Below are positions 1 through 6,546 of a DNA stretch of 13,331 nt, one piece after another; position 1 is the stretch's first letter; every line of letters starts with the position of its first letter. The notes beneath the pieces are model-generated. The model was not told the origin of the DNA, did not search any database, and was given only the letters and a program-made list of their open reading frames with translations. The position numbers were made by a program, and so were the translations under genes. Origin of the DNA: CAZOHN01 sp964579325 (GTDB lineage Bacteria; Pseudomonadota; Alphaproteobacteria; Rhodobacterales; Rhodobacteraceae); assembly GCA_964579325.1 (NCBI GenBank), contig CAZOHN010000094.1, positions 1 through 13,331 on the forward strand, given 5' to 3'.

Positions 1-81
1 GCCGTCGGGGCCGTCTGCGACCTCTTCACCGAGGACGAATGCCTCAACTACTTCACCGCCGCAGGATACAAACCCGAATGA
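1..81 (+). CDS. IS630-family transposase, C-terminal end (partial)
   Basis: The window opens inside a plus-strand reading frame of 26 codons closed by TGA at 79-81. Its last residues, ECLNYFTAAGYKPE, match the usual C-terminal tail of IS630-family DDE transposases of alphaproteobacteria, in which an asparagine-tyrosine-phenylalanine stretch and a final AAGY-plus-two-residues ending are typical. All catalytic residues would lie to the left of the window, so whether the gene is intact cannot be judged. It would catalyse cut-and-paste transposition into TA dinucleotides. The right end of the element should lie within a few tens of bases of the stop; a short imperfect inverted pair (84-88 with 115-119) is present but is not proof of the terminus. 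The family call rests on the tail motif only. Confidence 0.7.
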   Translation, partial: AVGAVCDLFTEDECLNYFTAAGYKPE

Positions 82-99
82 ACGCGACATGCTCTAAGT

Positions 100-295
100 C
101 ATTGATTTATATAAGTCGCATTGTCCACCAGGCCCTCGACGTTCCGCAGTGAGAGCGGGAACCGGACGTACAACATCACCGCCAGGCGGATGATCTCGGG
201 CGAAGTCTGAAGTACTTGAAGTGGCTAGGTTTGGTCACCTGGGAACGCTACTCAGCCCCCTGCCCCGCTGCAAGCCGGGTTGTTCTGACAGAGCC
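100..295 (-). mobile_element. Degenerate IS6-family remnant, copy A
   Basis: Read on the minus strand this stretch encodes a decayed transposase N-terminus. Residues EIIRLAVMLYVRFPLSLRNV are visible at about 123-192, close to the start of IS6-family transposases. An upstream FKYF segment is out of frame with it by one base, so there is a frameshift near 209-212. The outer edge (about 280-295, read on minus as GGCTCTGTCAGAACAA) resembles an IS6-type terminal repeat. After roughly 30 residues the protein departs from the family and stops near 98-100, at an AT-rich sequence shared with copy B at 7035-7226. The DDE catalytic domain is absent, so it cannot code for an active enzyme. The remnant ends about 20 bp from the stop codon of the E1 gene. 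Confidence 0.6.
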
Positions 296-314
296 TACCC
301 GCGGCAGCCGGCGT

Positions 315-2684
315 TCATCCACATCGCGCGCCACTGGTTAGGCCACTCACCGAGGCGACAAGCGCGTCCCGGTCTATCCGGAAATGCCGATAGAGATCGC
401 CGATGGTGCCGGTCTGCCCAAAATGCTCGACCCCATGCGAGATCGTCCGGTGCCCGGCAACAGAGCCAAGCCAGCTGAGCGTGGCGGGGTGACCGTCGAT
501 GACCGTGACTAGGCTGCAGTGCCGCGGCAGAGGGTTCAGGAGCCGCTCCACGTGGCTAACCGCCGTCGGATTGCCACGAGCACGTTCGCGCTGCGCCGCG
601 GTCCAGCCAGCGTTCAGGCGGTCGGCTGACGTCACCGACAGCACACCCACATCGCGACGTGCGCCGCCAATCCGGCCCGCAGCCGCGATGGCCTCGTCGG
701 CCACAGCGCCTTGGTAGGCGATCACCACATCGCAATTGGCGCCCGGTGGACGCAGCCAGTAGGCGCCGTCGATGGCCCCCTGCCGGAAGGCGTCATCCGC
801 CCTCTTACCCGGTTGCTCCATCGGCTTCGTCGTCAGTCGCAGATAGACCGCGCCGCCTGTCTCGTCCCGCAGCCAAGTGCGCTCGTCCGGGTCGCCATCG
901 CCGTCGCGCTGGAGATAGTCGAAGGCCCATTCCAGGATGACGGCCAACTCATCGGCGAAGGCGGGCTCGAAGCTCGCCAGCCCGTCCTGCGCCATACCAG
1001 TGAGCGGTGTGCCGATCGACTGATGTGCACCGCCCTCGGGCGCCAGCGTCACTCCCGAGGGCGTGCCTACAATGATGAACCGCGCATCCATGTAGCAGGC
1101 GTAGTTCAACGCATCGAGGCCGCGATGCACAAAGGGATCGTAAACCGTGCCGATCGGGATCAGCCGCTTGCCGAACAGGCTGTGCGACAATCCCGCCGCG
1201 CCGAGCAGCAGGAAAAGGTTCATCTCCGCGATCCCGAGCTCGATGTGCTGGCCCTTCGGCGTGAACTGCCATTTCGCGGTCGAGGGGATGCGATGCTCAA
1301 TGAAGGCGTCCTCACGCGCGATGCGCGAGAAGAGCTTTCGCCGGTTCACCCAAGGACCGAGAGACGTGGTGCCGGTCACGTCCGGCGAGGTGGTGACAAC
1401 CCGTTCAGCCAGCGCGCTGTCCCCCTTCGCCAGATCATCAAGAATCTTGCCGAAGGCCGCCTGCGTGGACATCTCACGGTCGGTGGCGACCGAAATCGCG
1501 GGTGCAGGCAGCCGGTCGTCAGAGTACCGCCGCGCGCCTCCGGTGAAGAAGGGCACTCGGCCGAGGGAGGCGCGCAGGCCATCGACATCCGCGACACCCG
1601 CGAAGGGCTCCCATTCCTGCCCTTCCGGTACGCCCATGTGTGCCTGCCACTCGGCCATCTGGGCCTTGGTCATCAAGCCGCCGTGATTGTCCTTGTGGCC
1701 CGCGATTGGTGTGCCCCAACCTTTGATCGTGTAGGCAAGAAAGCACGTGGGACGGTCATGGTCCTGGGCGGCGAAGGCCTCGGCCATCGTCGAAACACAG
1801 TTGCCGCCGAGGTTTTCCATAAGCGCGGCCAGCTCCGCGTCCGTCCGGCTATCGATGAGCCGGGTCACGTCGCCCTGATCACCCAGATCGTCCAGCAGGC
1901 GTTTGCGCCAGACCGCGCCGCCCATGAAGGTCAGCGCCGAGTACTCCGCGTTCGGGCAGCGCTCGATCCACGCCCGCAAATGCGCCCCGCCCGGTTCCTC
2001 GAAGGCCGCGCGCTGCAGCGCGCCGTACTTGACCCGCACGACGTCCCAGCCGAAGGCGTCGAAGATCTTCTCCACCCGCTGGAACAGCCCCTCGCGCACG
2101 ATCCCGTCGAGAGACTGGCGGTTGTAATCGATGATCCACCAGCAGTTGCGCAGGTCGTTCTTCCAGCCCTCCTGCAGCGCCTCGTAAACGTTGCCTTCAT
2201 CCAGTTCTGCATCGCCCACCAGCGCCACCATCCGGCCTATGGGTTTGCCCGCGCCCCAATCCTTCGCCCCGACGTAGTCCTGGACAAGTGAGGCGAACGA
2301 CGTAATTGCCACGCCGAGACCCACCGAGCCGGTGGAGAAATCCACGTCATCCACGTCCTTGGTGCGACTAGGATAGCTCTGCACCCCACCGAGACCGCGG
2401 AATGCCTCCATCCGAGCTCGGTCGAGATTGCCCATCAAGTACTGCATTGCGTGGAAGACCGGAGAAGCGTGCGGCTTCACCGCCACCCGGTCCTCGGGAC
2501 GCAGCGCGGAGAAATACAGCGCAGTCATGATCGACACCATCGAGGCTGAGGACGCCTGGTGTCCGCCGATCTTGATCCCGTCTGACTTAGGCCGGATGTG
2601 ATTGGCGTGGTGGATCATCCAGTGTGACAGCCACAGCAGCCGCGACTCGATGGTCTTCAGGTGGTTGTGGTCTGGAACGGTCAT
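315..2684 (-). CDS. ThDP-dependent 2-oxoacid dehydrogenase E1 / transketolase-like protein (AceE/MdeB type)
   Basis: This 789-residue protein has the homodimeric pyruvate dehydrogenase E1 layout, in which the transketolase-type PP and Pyr domains lie on one chain. Visible landmarks are GGHQASSAS (40-48), KPHASPVFHAMQYLMG (70-85), the Mg/ThDP motif GDAELDEG to NRQSLDG (157-194), NHGGL (333-337) and the Pyr-domain motif IELGIAEMNL (481-490), whose Glu487 is the expected cofactor-activating residue. E. coli AceE is nearly 890 residues, so this is a shorter variant, but the C-terminus looks natural. The family decarboxylates a 2-oxoacid and passes the acyl group to lipoyl-E2, yet no E2 or E3 gene is nearby. 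The divergent Lrp-type gene matches the mdeR/mdeB arrangement of Pseudomonas putida, where MdeB acts on 2-oxobutyrate from methionine. Substrate is inferred by analogy; a plain transketolase-like role is possible. ATG at 2682-2684 is the start. Confidence 0.85.
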   Translation of the reverse strand: MTVPDHNHLKTIESRLLWLSHWMIHHANHIRPKSDGIKIGGHQASSASMVSIMTALYFSALRPEDRVAVKPHASPVFHAMQYLMGNLDRARMEAFRGLGGVQSYPSRTKDVDDVDFSTGSVGLGVAITSFASLVQDYVGAKDWGAGKPIGRMVALVGDAELDEGNVYEALQEGWKNDLRNCWWIIDYNRQSLDGIVREGLFQRVEKIFDAFGWDVVRVKYGALQRAAFEEPGGAHLRAWIERCPNAEYSALTFMGGAVWRKRLLDDLGDQGDVTRLIDSRTDAELAALMENLGGNCVSTMAEAFAAQDHDRPTCFLAYTIKGWGTPIAGHKDNHGGLMTKAQMAEWQAHMGVPEGQEWEPFAGVADVDGLRASLGRVPFFTGGARRYSDDRLPAPAISVATDREMSTQAAFGKILDDLAKGDSALAERVVTTSPDVTGTTSLGPWVNRRKLFSRIAREDAFIEHRIPSTAKWQFTPKGQHIELGIAEMNLFLLLGAAGLSHSLFGKRLIPIGTVYDPFVHRGLDALNYACYMDARFIIVGTPSGVTLAPEGGAHQSIGTPLTGMAQDGLASFEPAFADELAVILEWAFDYLQRDGDGDPDERTWLRDETGGAVYLRLTTKPMEQPGKRADDAFRQGAIDGAYWLRPPGANCDVVIAYQGAVADEAIAAAGRIGGARRDVGVLSVTSADRLNAGWTAAQRERARGNPTAVSHVERLLNPLPRHCSLVTVIDGHPATLSWLGSVAGHRTISHGVEHFGQTGTIGDLYRHFRIDRDALVASVSGLTSGARCG

Positions 2685-2812
2685 TGGGGGCTGCTGCGTC
2701 CTTCGGCAAGCTACTCCTCTCAGGCTATTTCACTTGCTGTGGTGTTTCTTGGCTTTCTTTGCGCCGTGCTGTGCTTTAGTGGTGAAAACACTCAACTTCT
2801 GACCGATTTGTG
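2685..2812. promoter_or_regulatory. Divergent promoter region between E1 gene and Lrp-type regulator
   Basis: This 128-bp gap separates two divergent starts and is visibly richer in T and A than the coding DNA around it. It must hold promoters for both genes unless they are read from further away. An imperfect palindrome AGTG-N7-CACT lies at 2778-2792, about 20 bp before the regulator start, and is of the size bound by Lrp/AsnC dimers. Neither gene has a strong Shine-Dalgarno sequence. Lrp-family regulators commonly control the divergent neighbour and themselves, so this is the likely operator region. No convincing -35/-10 pair was identified by eye. Confidence 0.45.
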
Positions 2813-3280
2813 ATGGAAACAGCTAAGATAGATCAACACGATGCCGCTATCCTTCGCGAGCTTCAGCGGGATGGCAGGGCCTCGATTCAGCAAATTTCCG
2901 AGCGCATCGGCCTGAGCCCTTCACCGGTTGCGCGGCGCTTGCGTTTGATGGAACAAGCCGGAATCGTCACCGGATATACGGCGCTCATCAATGAGCACGC
3001 GCTCGGCTTCGGGTTTTCGGTTTTTGTCTCGGTCAAGTTGGAGAAACAGGTCGACGACGCGTTGGCGCGCTTCGAAACAGAGATCGCTCGCCACCCCGAG
3101 GTTGTCGATTGCTGGCTGATGACCGGCAATCGCGACTATCTGCTCAGGGTCGCGACCTCAGGCTTGCCCGATTTCGAACGATTCCTTGTCGGAACCTTCA
3201 CTAAGATTCCAGGCGTTGCGTCAATCGAGAGCTCGATACCTCTGCGGCGGGTCAAGGCCGGCCCGGCAAGGACGAGCTGA
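2813..3280 (+). CDS. Lrp/AsnC-family transcriptional regulator
   Basis: The protein is 155 residues long, the normal size for this family. An N-terminal winged helix-turn-helix (about residues 6-55) contains the hallmark DAAILRELQRDGR, then SIQQISERIGLSPSPVARRL as the recognition part. The C-terminal RAM/AsnC effector domain (about 65-145) carries the family signature around VVDCWLMTGNRDYLLRV. It would bind DNA as a dimer or higher oligomer and sense an amino acid or related small molecule. It is divergent to the E1 gene and probably controls it, as MdeR controls the mde genes of Pseudomonas putida; that function is inferred from the arrangement. A GTG at 2810 lies directly before the ATG at 2813 in frame. 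ATG is preferred, but either start is possible, since no clear ribosome-binding site decides. Confidence 0.9.
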   Translation: METAKIDQHDAAILRELQRDGRASIQQISERIGLSPSPVARRLRLMEQAGIVTGYTALINEHALGFGFSVFVSVKLEKQVDDALARFETEIARHPEVVDCWLMTGNRDYLLRVATSGLPDFERFLVGTFTKIPGVASIESSIPLRRVKAGPARTS

Positions 3281-3320
3281 GAGGAGCCGTCGGAGACTGG
3301 GCGCCCATCCACATTCCAGT

Positions 3321-3470
3321 TCAAGCGCGGGAACGGGAGCGGGAATGGAGCAGTAGCTTCAGCTGCCCAGTGCCGCGGCAGGCGATCTCGGCAGGGGAGA
3401 AGTTTGTCCAGCGCCAGAGGGAGGTGGGGACGTCGCGGAAGTGGCGGAAGGTACGGACGGGATCGGACAT
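3321..3470 (-). pseudogene. Phage-type D-Ala-D-Ala carboxypeptidase-like (M15) peptidase, N-terminal stub
   Basis: A strong ribosome-binding site (AGGAGG, about 3474-3482 on the minus strand) precedes an ATG at 3468-3470. The frame gives MSDPVRTFRHFRDVP, then LWRWTNFSPAEIACRGTG. This is the N-terminus of M15/YcbK-like peptidoglycan peptidases found in alphaproteobacterial prophages, where a GTG-containing turn is followed by the catalytic domain. Here the match ends at about residue 37 (near 3360). The frame then runs through an Arg/Ser-rich tail to a stop at residue 50, so the domain with the zinc ligands is missing. The break marks the edge of the phage remnant next to the Lrp gene. A short peptide could still be made from the intact start. 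Confidence 0.6.
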
Positions 3471-3492
3471 GGGGTCCTCCTGGGAATGCGCA

Positions 3493-3517
3493 AAGCCGCC
3501 CCAGGGGGAGGCGGCTT
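3493..3517 (-). terminator. Possible hairpin terminator or attenuator between phage-type genes
   Basis: An 8-bp perfect inverted repeat (AAGCCGCC at 3493-3500, GGCGGCTT at 3510-3517) encloses a 9-nt loop, between the stop of the DUF6127-like gene and the start of the M15-like stub. On the minus strand the second arm ends in CTTT, giving only a short T-run, so factor-independent termination is plausible but weak. It lies just upstream of the stub's ribosome-binding site, so it could instead be an intergenic structure of the old phage operon. Confidence 0.4.
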
Positions 3518-3541
3518 CGGGTGGGAGCGTCGGTGCGACAA

Positions 3542-3575
3542 GGGGCGGTGCGGGGCGGTGCGGGGTTGGGCGGTG
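3542..3575. repeat. Short G-rich tandem repeat (GGGGCGGTGC unit)
   Basis: Two exact head-to-tail copies of the 10-base unit GGGGCGGTGC occupy 3542-3551 and 3552-3561. A third, interrupted copy follows at about 3562-3575. They lie in the non-coding gap between the DUF6127-like gene and the M15-like stub. Replication slippage is the simplest explanation; no function is evident. Confidence 0.7.
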
Positions 3576-3595
3576 CGTCTGCGCGACGCCTGGGC

Positions 3596-3886
3596 TCAGG
3601 ACCCGCCGCCAAAGATCTTGAGCTTGAGGGCGATGCCCGCGAGCAGGGCGAGAATGACGCCGGTGGTGATCATGCGGATGGCGGTCTGCATCGCGGTGCG
3701 GCGCACCAGCCGGATACTGTCCACGAGCGCACGCAGGTAACGGACATCCATCGCAGCCTCCGTACCGTCGAGCCCGACATCGGCCAGCGCGCGCCTGGCA
3801 CCTGCCTCGGCCGCGCGGGTCAGGATCGCCTCGAACTCGGCATCGGGCATGCGGACGAAGCCCTGTTCGGAACGGCGAGGGGTCAT
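3596..3886 (-). CDS. Small phage-associated membrane protein, DUF6127-like
   Basis: The chosen start at 3884-3886 gives 96 residues beginning MTPRRSEQGFVRMPDAEF. A longer frame reaching 3967 has no family-like residues before that point. The first two thirds are a soluble, probably helical segment (AILTRAAEAGARRALADVGL). The last 30 residues contain one hydrophobic membrane helix (MITTGVILALLAGIALKLKI) and a short GGGS end, so the protein should sit in the membrane with its N-terminal part free. The sequence resembles a small uncharacterised family, DUF6127 as I recall it, common in prophage-like clusters of Rhodobacterales next to an M15-type peptidase. The truncated peptidase directly downstream fits this. 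A role in lysis or particle-related steps is only a guess from context. The frame is undamaged although both neighbours are broken. Confidence 0.65.
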   Translation of the reverse strand: MTPRRSEQGFVRMPDAEFEAILTRAAEAGARRALADVGLDGTEAAMDVRYLRALVDSIRLVRRTAMQTAIRMITTGVILALLAGIALKLKIFGGGS

Positions 3887-3988
3887 GCGCAAAGGGTCCT
3901 GGTGTTGAAGACGGTGGGCCAATGGGGCGACGTGCGGGGCTCCCGTTGCCGGGTGATGCCTGCGCAATTCGCGCAGGCGACTGCCGGC

Positions 3989-4087
3989 TCAGGGGATCCC
4001 CGGAATGGCCTCGGTCAGCGCATCGGGATCGAGCCAGAGGATGCGGTCGGGCAGCGCGCCGATGCCGAACTGCGGCTGCGGCACGAA
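3989..4087 (-). pseudogene. C-terminal fragment of an unidentified phage-type gene
   Basis: The minus strand reads 32 codons, starting FVPQPQFGIGALPDR and ending in IPGIP, before a TGA at 3989-3991. It has coding-like composition and lies 102 bp upstream of the DUF6127-like start in the same orientation. It is probably the tail end of the gene that preceded it in a phage cluster. Recognisable sequence stops at 4087, two bases before a plus-strand metallopeptidase remnant begins at 4090, so the upstream part has been lost at a recombination junction. I do not recognise the family. Confidence 0.4.
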
Positions 4088-4089
4088 GC

Positions 4090-4183
4090 ACCGAACTCGT
4101 CAAAAAGCCAAAGGACCTACTGGAGTAGGTCATTGTCCACGAACTGATGCACCTTCTCGAGCCTCGTCACAGCGAGCGGTTCT
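4090..4183 (+). pseudogene. YgjP-like (DUF45) metallopeptidase remnant, left half
   Basis: The plus strand reads TELVKKPKDLLE, an in-frame TAG at 4126-4128, then VIVHELMHLLEPRHSERF running into the IS66 insertion point. The HELMH core plus a downstream H in EPRH fits the HExxH-x5-H zinc site of YgjP-like (DUF45/M48-type) metallopeptidases, where the residue at the stop position is normally Tyr (TAT/TAC), so the TAG looks like a single-base nonsense change. The N-terminal two thirds are missing, cut at the junction with phage sequence at 4087-4090. The other half resumes in frame at 6567. In other genomes such genes often accompany type I restriction-modification loci, but none is visible here. 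The gene is clearly dead. Confidence 0.65.
4176..4183. repeat. 8-bp target-site duplication of IS66, left copy
   Basis: GCGGTTCT directly abuts the left end of the IS66 element and is repeated exactly at 6559-6566 outside its right end. Eight base pairs is the characteristic duplication length for IS66-family transposition. Confidence 0.95.
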
Positions 4184-4195
4184 GTAAGCGTCCGG
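4184..4195. repeat. IS66 terminal inverted repeat, left
   Basis: GTAAGCGTCCGG is a perfect reverse complement of 6547-6558 and opens with the GTAAGCG typical of IS66 ends. It is followed directly by the tnpC stop codon (4196-4198). Confidence 0.9.
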
Positions 4196-5704
4196 TCAGG
4201 CCGCGTGGTTTGACCAGTTCCACGGCAGCAGATCATCCACGCGGGTGATCTTGTAGTCGGGGATGCAGGCCAGCGTATCGGCGAGCCATCCCTGCGGGTC
4301 GATGCCATTCAGCTTGGCGGTCTCGATCAGCGTGTAGGCGATGGCGGCGGCGCGGCCGCCGGTCTGCGAGCCGACGAACAGGTAGTTCTTGCGTCCGACC
4401 GCTACCGATCGCATGGCGCGCTCGGCCGTGTTGTTGTCCAGTTCGAGGACGCCGTGATCGAGATAGAGCCGAAGCCGCTTCATGCGCGTCAGGCCGTATC
4501 GGATCGCCATGGCCAGCGGCGACTTGCCGGAGATCGTCGGTAGTTGCTCGTGCAACCAGCTTTCCAACCCGTCGAAGATCGGCGCCGCCTTCGCCTGGCG
4601 GATCTCGACACGCCTGTCGGGCGGCGATCCACGCGCCTCCTTCTCGATCGCGTAGAGTTGCGCGATGCGCCGGATGGCCTCGTCAGCGATGGCCGAGCCC
4701 TGGGCCCTGTGGACGTCGACGAACTTGCGCCGGACGTGGGCCATGCAGGCGACCTCGTGGATGTCGCTGGACCGGTAGATGTCTTCGAACCCGGCGTAGC
4801 CATCGGCATGCATCCAGCCGCGATATCCTGACAGGTGATCCTTGGGGTGCTGGCCCTTCCGGTCGGGCGAGAAGCGATACCAACTGGCGGGCGGCGCCTC
4901 GCCGCCCCAGGGCCGCTCGTCCCGCCCGTATGTCCACAGCCGCGCCGTTGCGGTCTTCCCGGTGCCGGGCGCCAGCATCTTCACCGGGGTGTCATCCGCG
5001 AAGATCGCCTGTCCGGCCAGCACATGCCGTCCGATGGCATCGGCGAGCGGTTCCAGAAGCGCAGTGGACTTGCCAACCCAATCCGCCAGCGTCGAGCGGT
5101 CGAGGTCGAGCCCCTCGCGCTCGAAGATCTGGCTCTGGCGATAGAGCGGCAGATGATCGGCGTATTTGGAGACCAGCACATGCGCCAGAAGACCGGGGCC
5201 GGGACGACCGCGTTCGATGGGGCGGGATGGCAGAGGGGCCTGCGTAAATGTCTCACAACCGGAACAGGCCATGCGCGGACGGACGATCCGGTTGACGATG
5301 AACCGGCCGGGCACGTACTCCAGCTCTTCGGTCACATCCTCACCCAGGCGTCGCAGCGTGCCGCCACAATGGGCACAGTCATCATCGCCGGTGGTAAGCT
5401 CGATCTCCTGGCGCGGGATGTGGTCGGGGATGGGACGACGCTTCGGCTTGTCCTTCTCCTCTTCGTCCGGCAGGCGCAGCTTCGCGGTCATCTTGGCGAC
5501 GGAGATCTCGCTGGCTTCCAGAGCCAGCTGAAGCTGCTCGATCGTCTCAGAGGATGAGCCGAACCGATGGCTGCGGTGACCGGCGAGCTGGTGGCGCAGC
5601 TTCTCGATCAGCATCGCCTGCGACTTCACTTCGGCCAGCAAAAGCGCCGTGAACCGCCGCAGTTCCTCGGGGTCTTCGGGCAGGGATTTGGCCAGGTCCA
5701 GCAT
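4196..5704 (-). CDS. tnpC: IS66 family transposase TnpC (DDE)
   Basis: This is the large IS66 transposase, 502 residues from ATG at 5702-5704; a TTG at 5710 would add two residues. Domains in order are an N-terminal helical leader with coiled-coil character (about 5-85), a zinc-ribbon with paired CxxC motifs (C110/C113 and C147/C150) and the DDE catalytic core. Likely catalytic residues are an Asp of ADDTPVKML (237-238), D301 of HADGYAGF and E428 of NNTAERAMR, with GRKNYLF following as in the family. The IS66 C-terminal domain (IDPQGWLADTL and onward) is complete. It needs the TnpA and TnpB products in known IS66 elements. Fifty-odd bases separate it from tnpB, and no clear ribosome-binding site is seen, so translation may depend on upstream translation. 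It ends directly at the left terminal repeat. Confidence 0.95.
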   Translation of the reverse strand: MLDLAKSLPEDPEELRRFTALLLAEVKSQAMLIEKLRHQLAGHRSHRFGSSSETIEQLQLALEASEISVAKMTAKLRLPDEEEKDKPKRRPIPDHIPRQEIELTTGDDDCAHCGGTLRRLGEDVTEELEYVPGRFIVNRIVRPRMACSGCETFTQAPLPSRPIERGRPGPGLLAHVLVSKYADHLPLYRQSQIFEREGLDLDRSTLADWVGKSTALLEPLADAIGRHVLAGQAIFADDTPVKMLAPGTGKTATARLWTYGRDERPWGGEAPPASWYRFSPDRKGQHPKDHLSGYRGWMHADGYAGFEDIYRSSDIHEVACMAHVRRKFVDVHRAQGSAIADEAIRRIAQLYAIEKEARGSPPDRRVEIRQAKAAPIFDGLESWLHEQLPTISGKSPLAMAIRYGLTRMKRLRLYLDHGVLELDNNTAERAMRSVAVGRKNYLFVGSQTGGRAAAIAYTLIETAKLNGIDPQGWLADTLACIPDYKITRVDDLLPWNWSNHAA

Positions 5705-5763
5705 GGCCAATCATACCAAAACAGGGGCTAAACAGGAATCCCGAACGTGCTGTCGCGCCCGGT

Positions 5764-6111
5764 TTATCCTGCCTTGAGCGGCGTCCAGCTACGCCGTGGC
5801 AGGCGCCAGTCGATCCCTTCCAGCAGCATCGCCAGCTGCGCCGGCGTCAGCGCGATCTTGCCCTCCTTCGCCGACGGCCATACGAACCGCCCCTTCTCCA
5901 GCCGCTTCGAGAACAGGCATGCGCCCTGGCCGTCCCACCAGATGATCTTGATCAGATCACCGCGCCGGCCGCGGAAGACGAACATGTGCCCGGCGAACGG
6001 GTCCTGCTTCAGCACTGTCTCCGCCTGGGCCGCCAGCGTGGTGAACCCGCGCCGCATGTCGGTCACGCCTGCCGCCAGCCACACGCGGGTGTTTGCCGGG
6101 ACCGGGATCAT
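5764..6111 (-). CDS. tnpB: IS66 accessory protein TnpB
   Basis: This 115-residue protein has the normal TnpB length and typical residues throughout: IPVPANTRVWLAAGVTDMRR at the start, MFVFRGRRGDLIKIIWWD in the middle and a WPSA segment later. The family is required for transposition in characterised IS66 elements, but its biochemical role is unsettled; it is unrelated to the RNA-guided TnpB of IS605/IS607. Its ATG (6109-6111) overlaps the tnpA stop in an ATGA arrangement, implying coupled translation. No damage is seen. Confidence 0.95.
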   Translation of the reverse strand: MIPVPANTRVWLAAGVTDMRRGFTTLAAQAETVLKQDPFAGHMFVFRGRRGDLIKIIWWDGQGACLFSKRLEKGRFVWPSAKEGKIALTPAQLAMLLEGIDWRLPRRSWTPLKAG

Positions 6112-6473
6112 CCGGACAGGCCCCGGATCAGCCGGGCCAGCGCCTCGGGATCGTAGGCTCCGCTGATCCGCAGCCGGTGACCACCCGCCGTGTCGATCTC
6201 GATCGTGCCTGCCGCAGGCACCGGACCGACGGCGGCTTCGCTATCGTCGTGCATGGGCCGATCGACGATCTCGACCGGCAGGAAACACGCCGCATCCGGC
6301 TCCGCCGGGGGCTCCGGCGCATAGCGCGGGTCGCGCAGCCACTTGAAGATCAGGTTGGCGTTCATCGCATACCGCTGCGCCACCCGCGCAACCGACACGC
6401 CCGGTGCCGTCGTCTGCAAACAGATCGACCGCTTCTCCTCATCCGTCCAAAGCCGCTTCGTCCGACGCGCCAT
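6108..6473 (-). CDS. tnpA: IS66 accessory protein TnpA (helix-turn-helix)
   Basis: The first gene of the element encodes 121 residues from ATG at 6471-6473; an in-frame GTG at 6476 directly precedes it. The N-terminal half is a helix-turn-helix of the IS3/IS911 OrfA-like kind, seen in WTDEEKRSICLQ, then GVSVARVAQRYAMNANLIFKW (about residues 9-48). The C-terminal half ends in the IS66-typical segment giving HRLRISGAYDPEALARLIRG. It presumably binds element DNA and assists TnpC. A perfect 11-bp palindrome begins 13 bp upstream (6486-6510) and may be part of its promoter or operator. The stop overlaps the tnpB start. Confidence 0.93.
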   Translation of the reverse strand: MARRTKRLWTDEEKRSICLQTTAPGVSVARVAQRYAMNANLIFKWLRDPRYAPEPPAEPDAACFLPVEIVDRPMHDDSEAAVGPVPAAGTIEIDTAGGHRLRISGAYDPEALARLIRGLSG

Positions 6474-6485
6474 CACGCACCCACA

Positions 6486-6510
6486 GTGTCCACTATCCCA
6501 TAGTGGACAC
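6486..6510. promoter_or_regulatory. Perfect 11-bp inverted repeat upstream of IS66 tnpA
   Basis: GTGTCCACTAT (6486-6496) and its exact complement ATAGTGGACAC (6500-6510) are separated by 3 bases. The palindrome lies between the right terminal repeat and the tnpA start. Its place suggests an operator for element-encoded TnpA, or a hairpin in the tnpABC leader that limits translation entering from outside. No protein-binding data can be inferred; the symmetry is directly visible. Confidence 0.6.
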
Positions 6511-6546
6511 TATCGATCACCCTCTATGCGCGGCAGAGCAGCGACG

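Noticed and set aside
84..119. GCGAC...GTCGC inverted pair considered as the IS630 right terminus
   Set aside because: Only five bases per arm, and the left end of the element is outside the window, so the terminus cannot be confirmed.
315..340. Truncation of the E1 gene by the adjacent IS6 remnant
   Set aside because: The C-terminal segment looks like the natural end of short AceE/MdeB-type proteins, and the stop lies about 20 bp outside the remnant, so the gene appears complete.
711..2291. 526-codon open frame on the plus strand opposite the E1 gene
   Set aside because: It is antisense to a protein with clear ThDP motifs and shows no family-like residues; long antisense frames are expected in GC-rich DNA.
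3542..3575. Tandem G-rich repeats considered as a CRISPR array or iteron origin
   Set aside because: The unit is only 10 bases, with no spacers and two to three copies; no replication or cas gene is near.
3404..4147. 247-codon open frame on the plus strand across the phage remnant
   Set aside because: It covers non-coding gaps and three unrelated minus-strand pieces, has repetitive Gly/Arg composition, and only its unrelated right end touches the metallopeptidase remnant.
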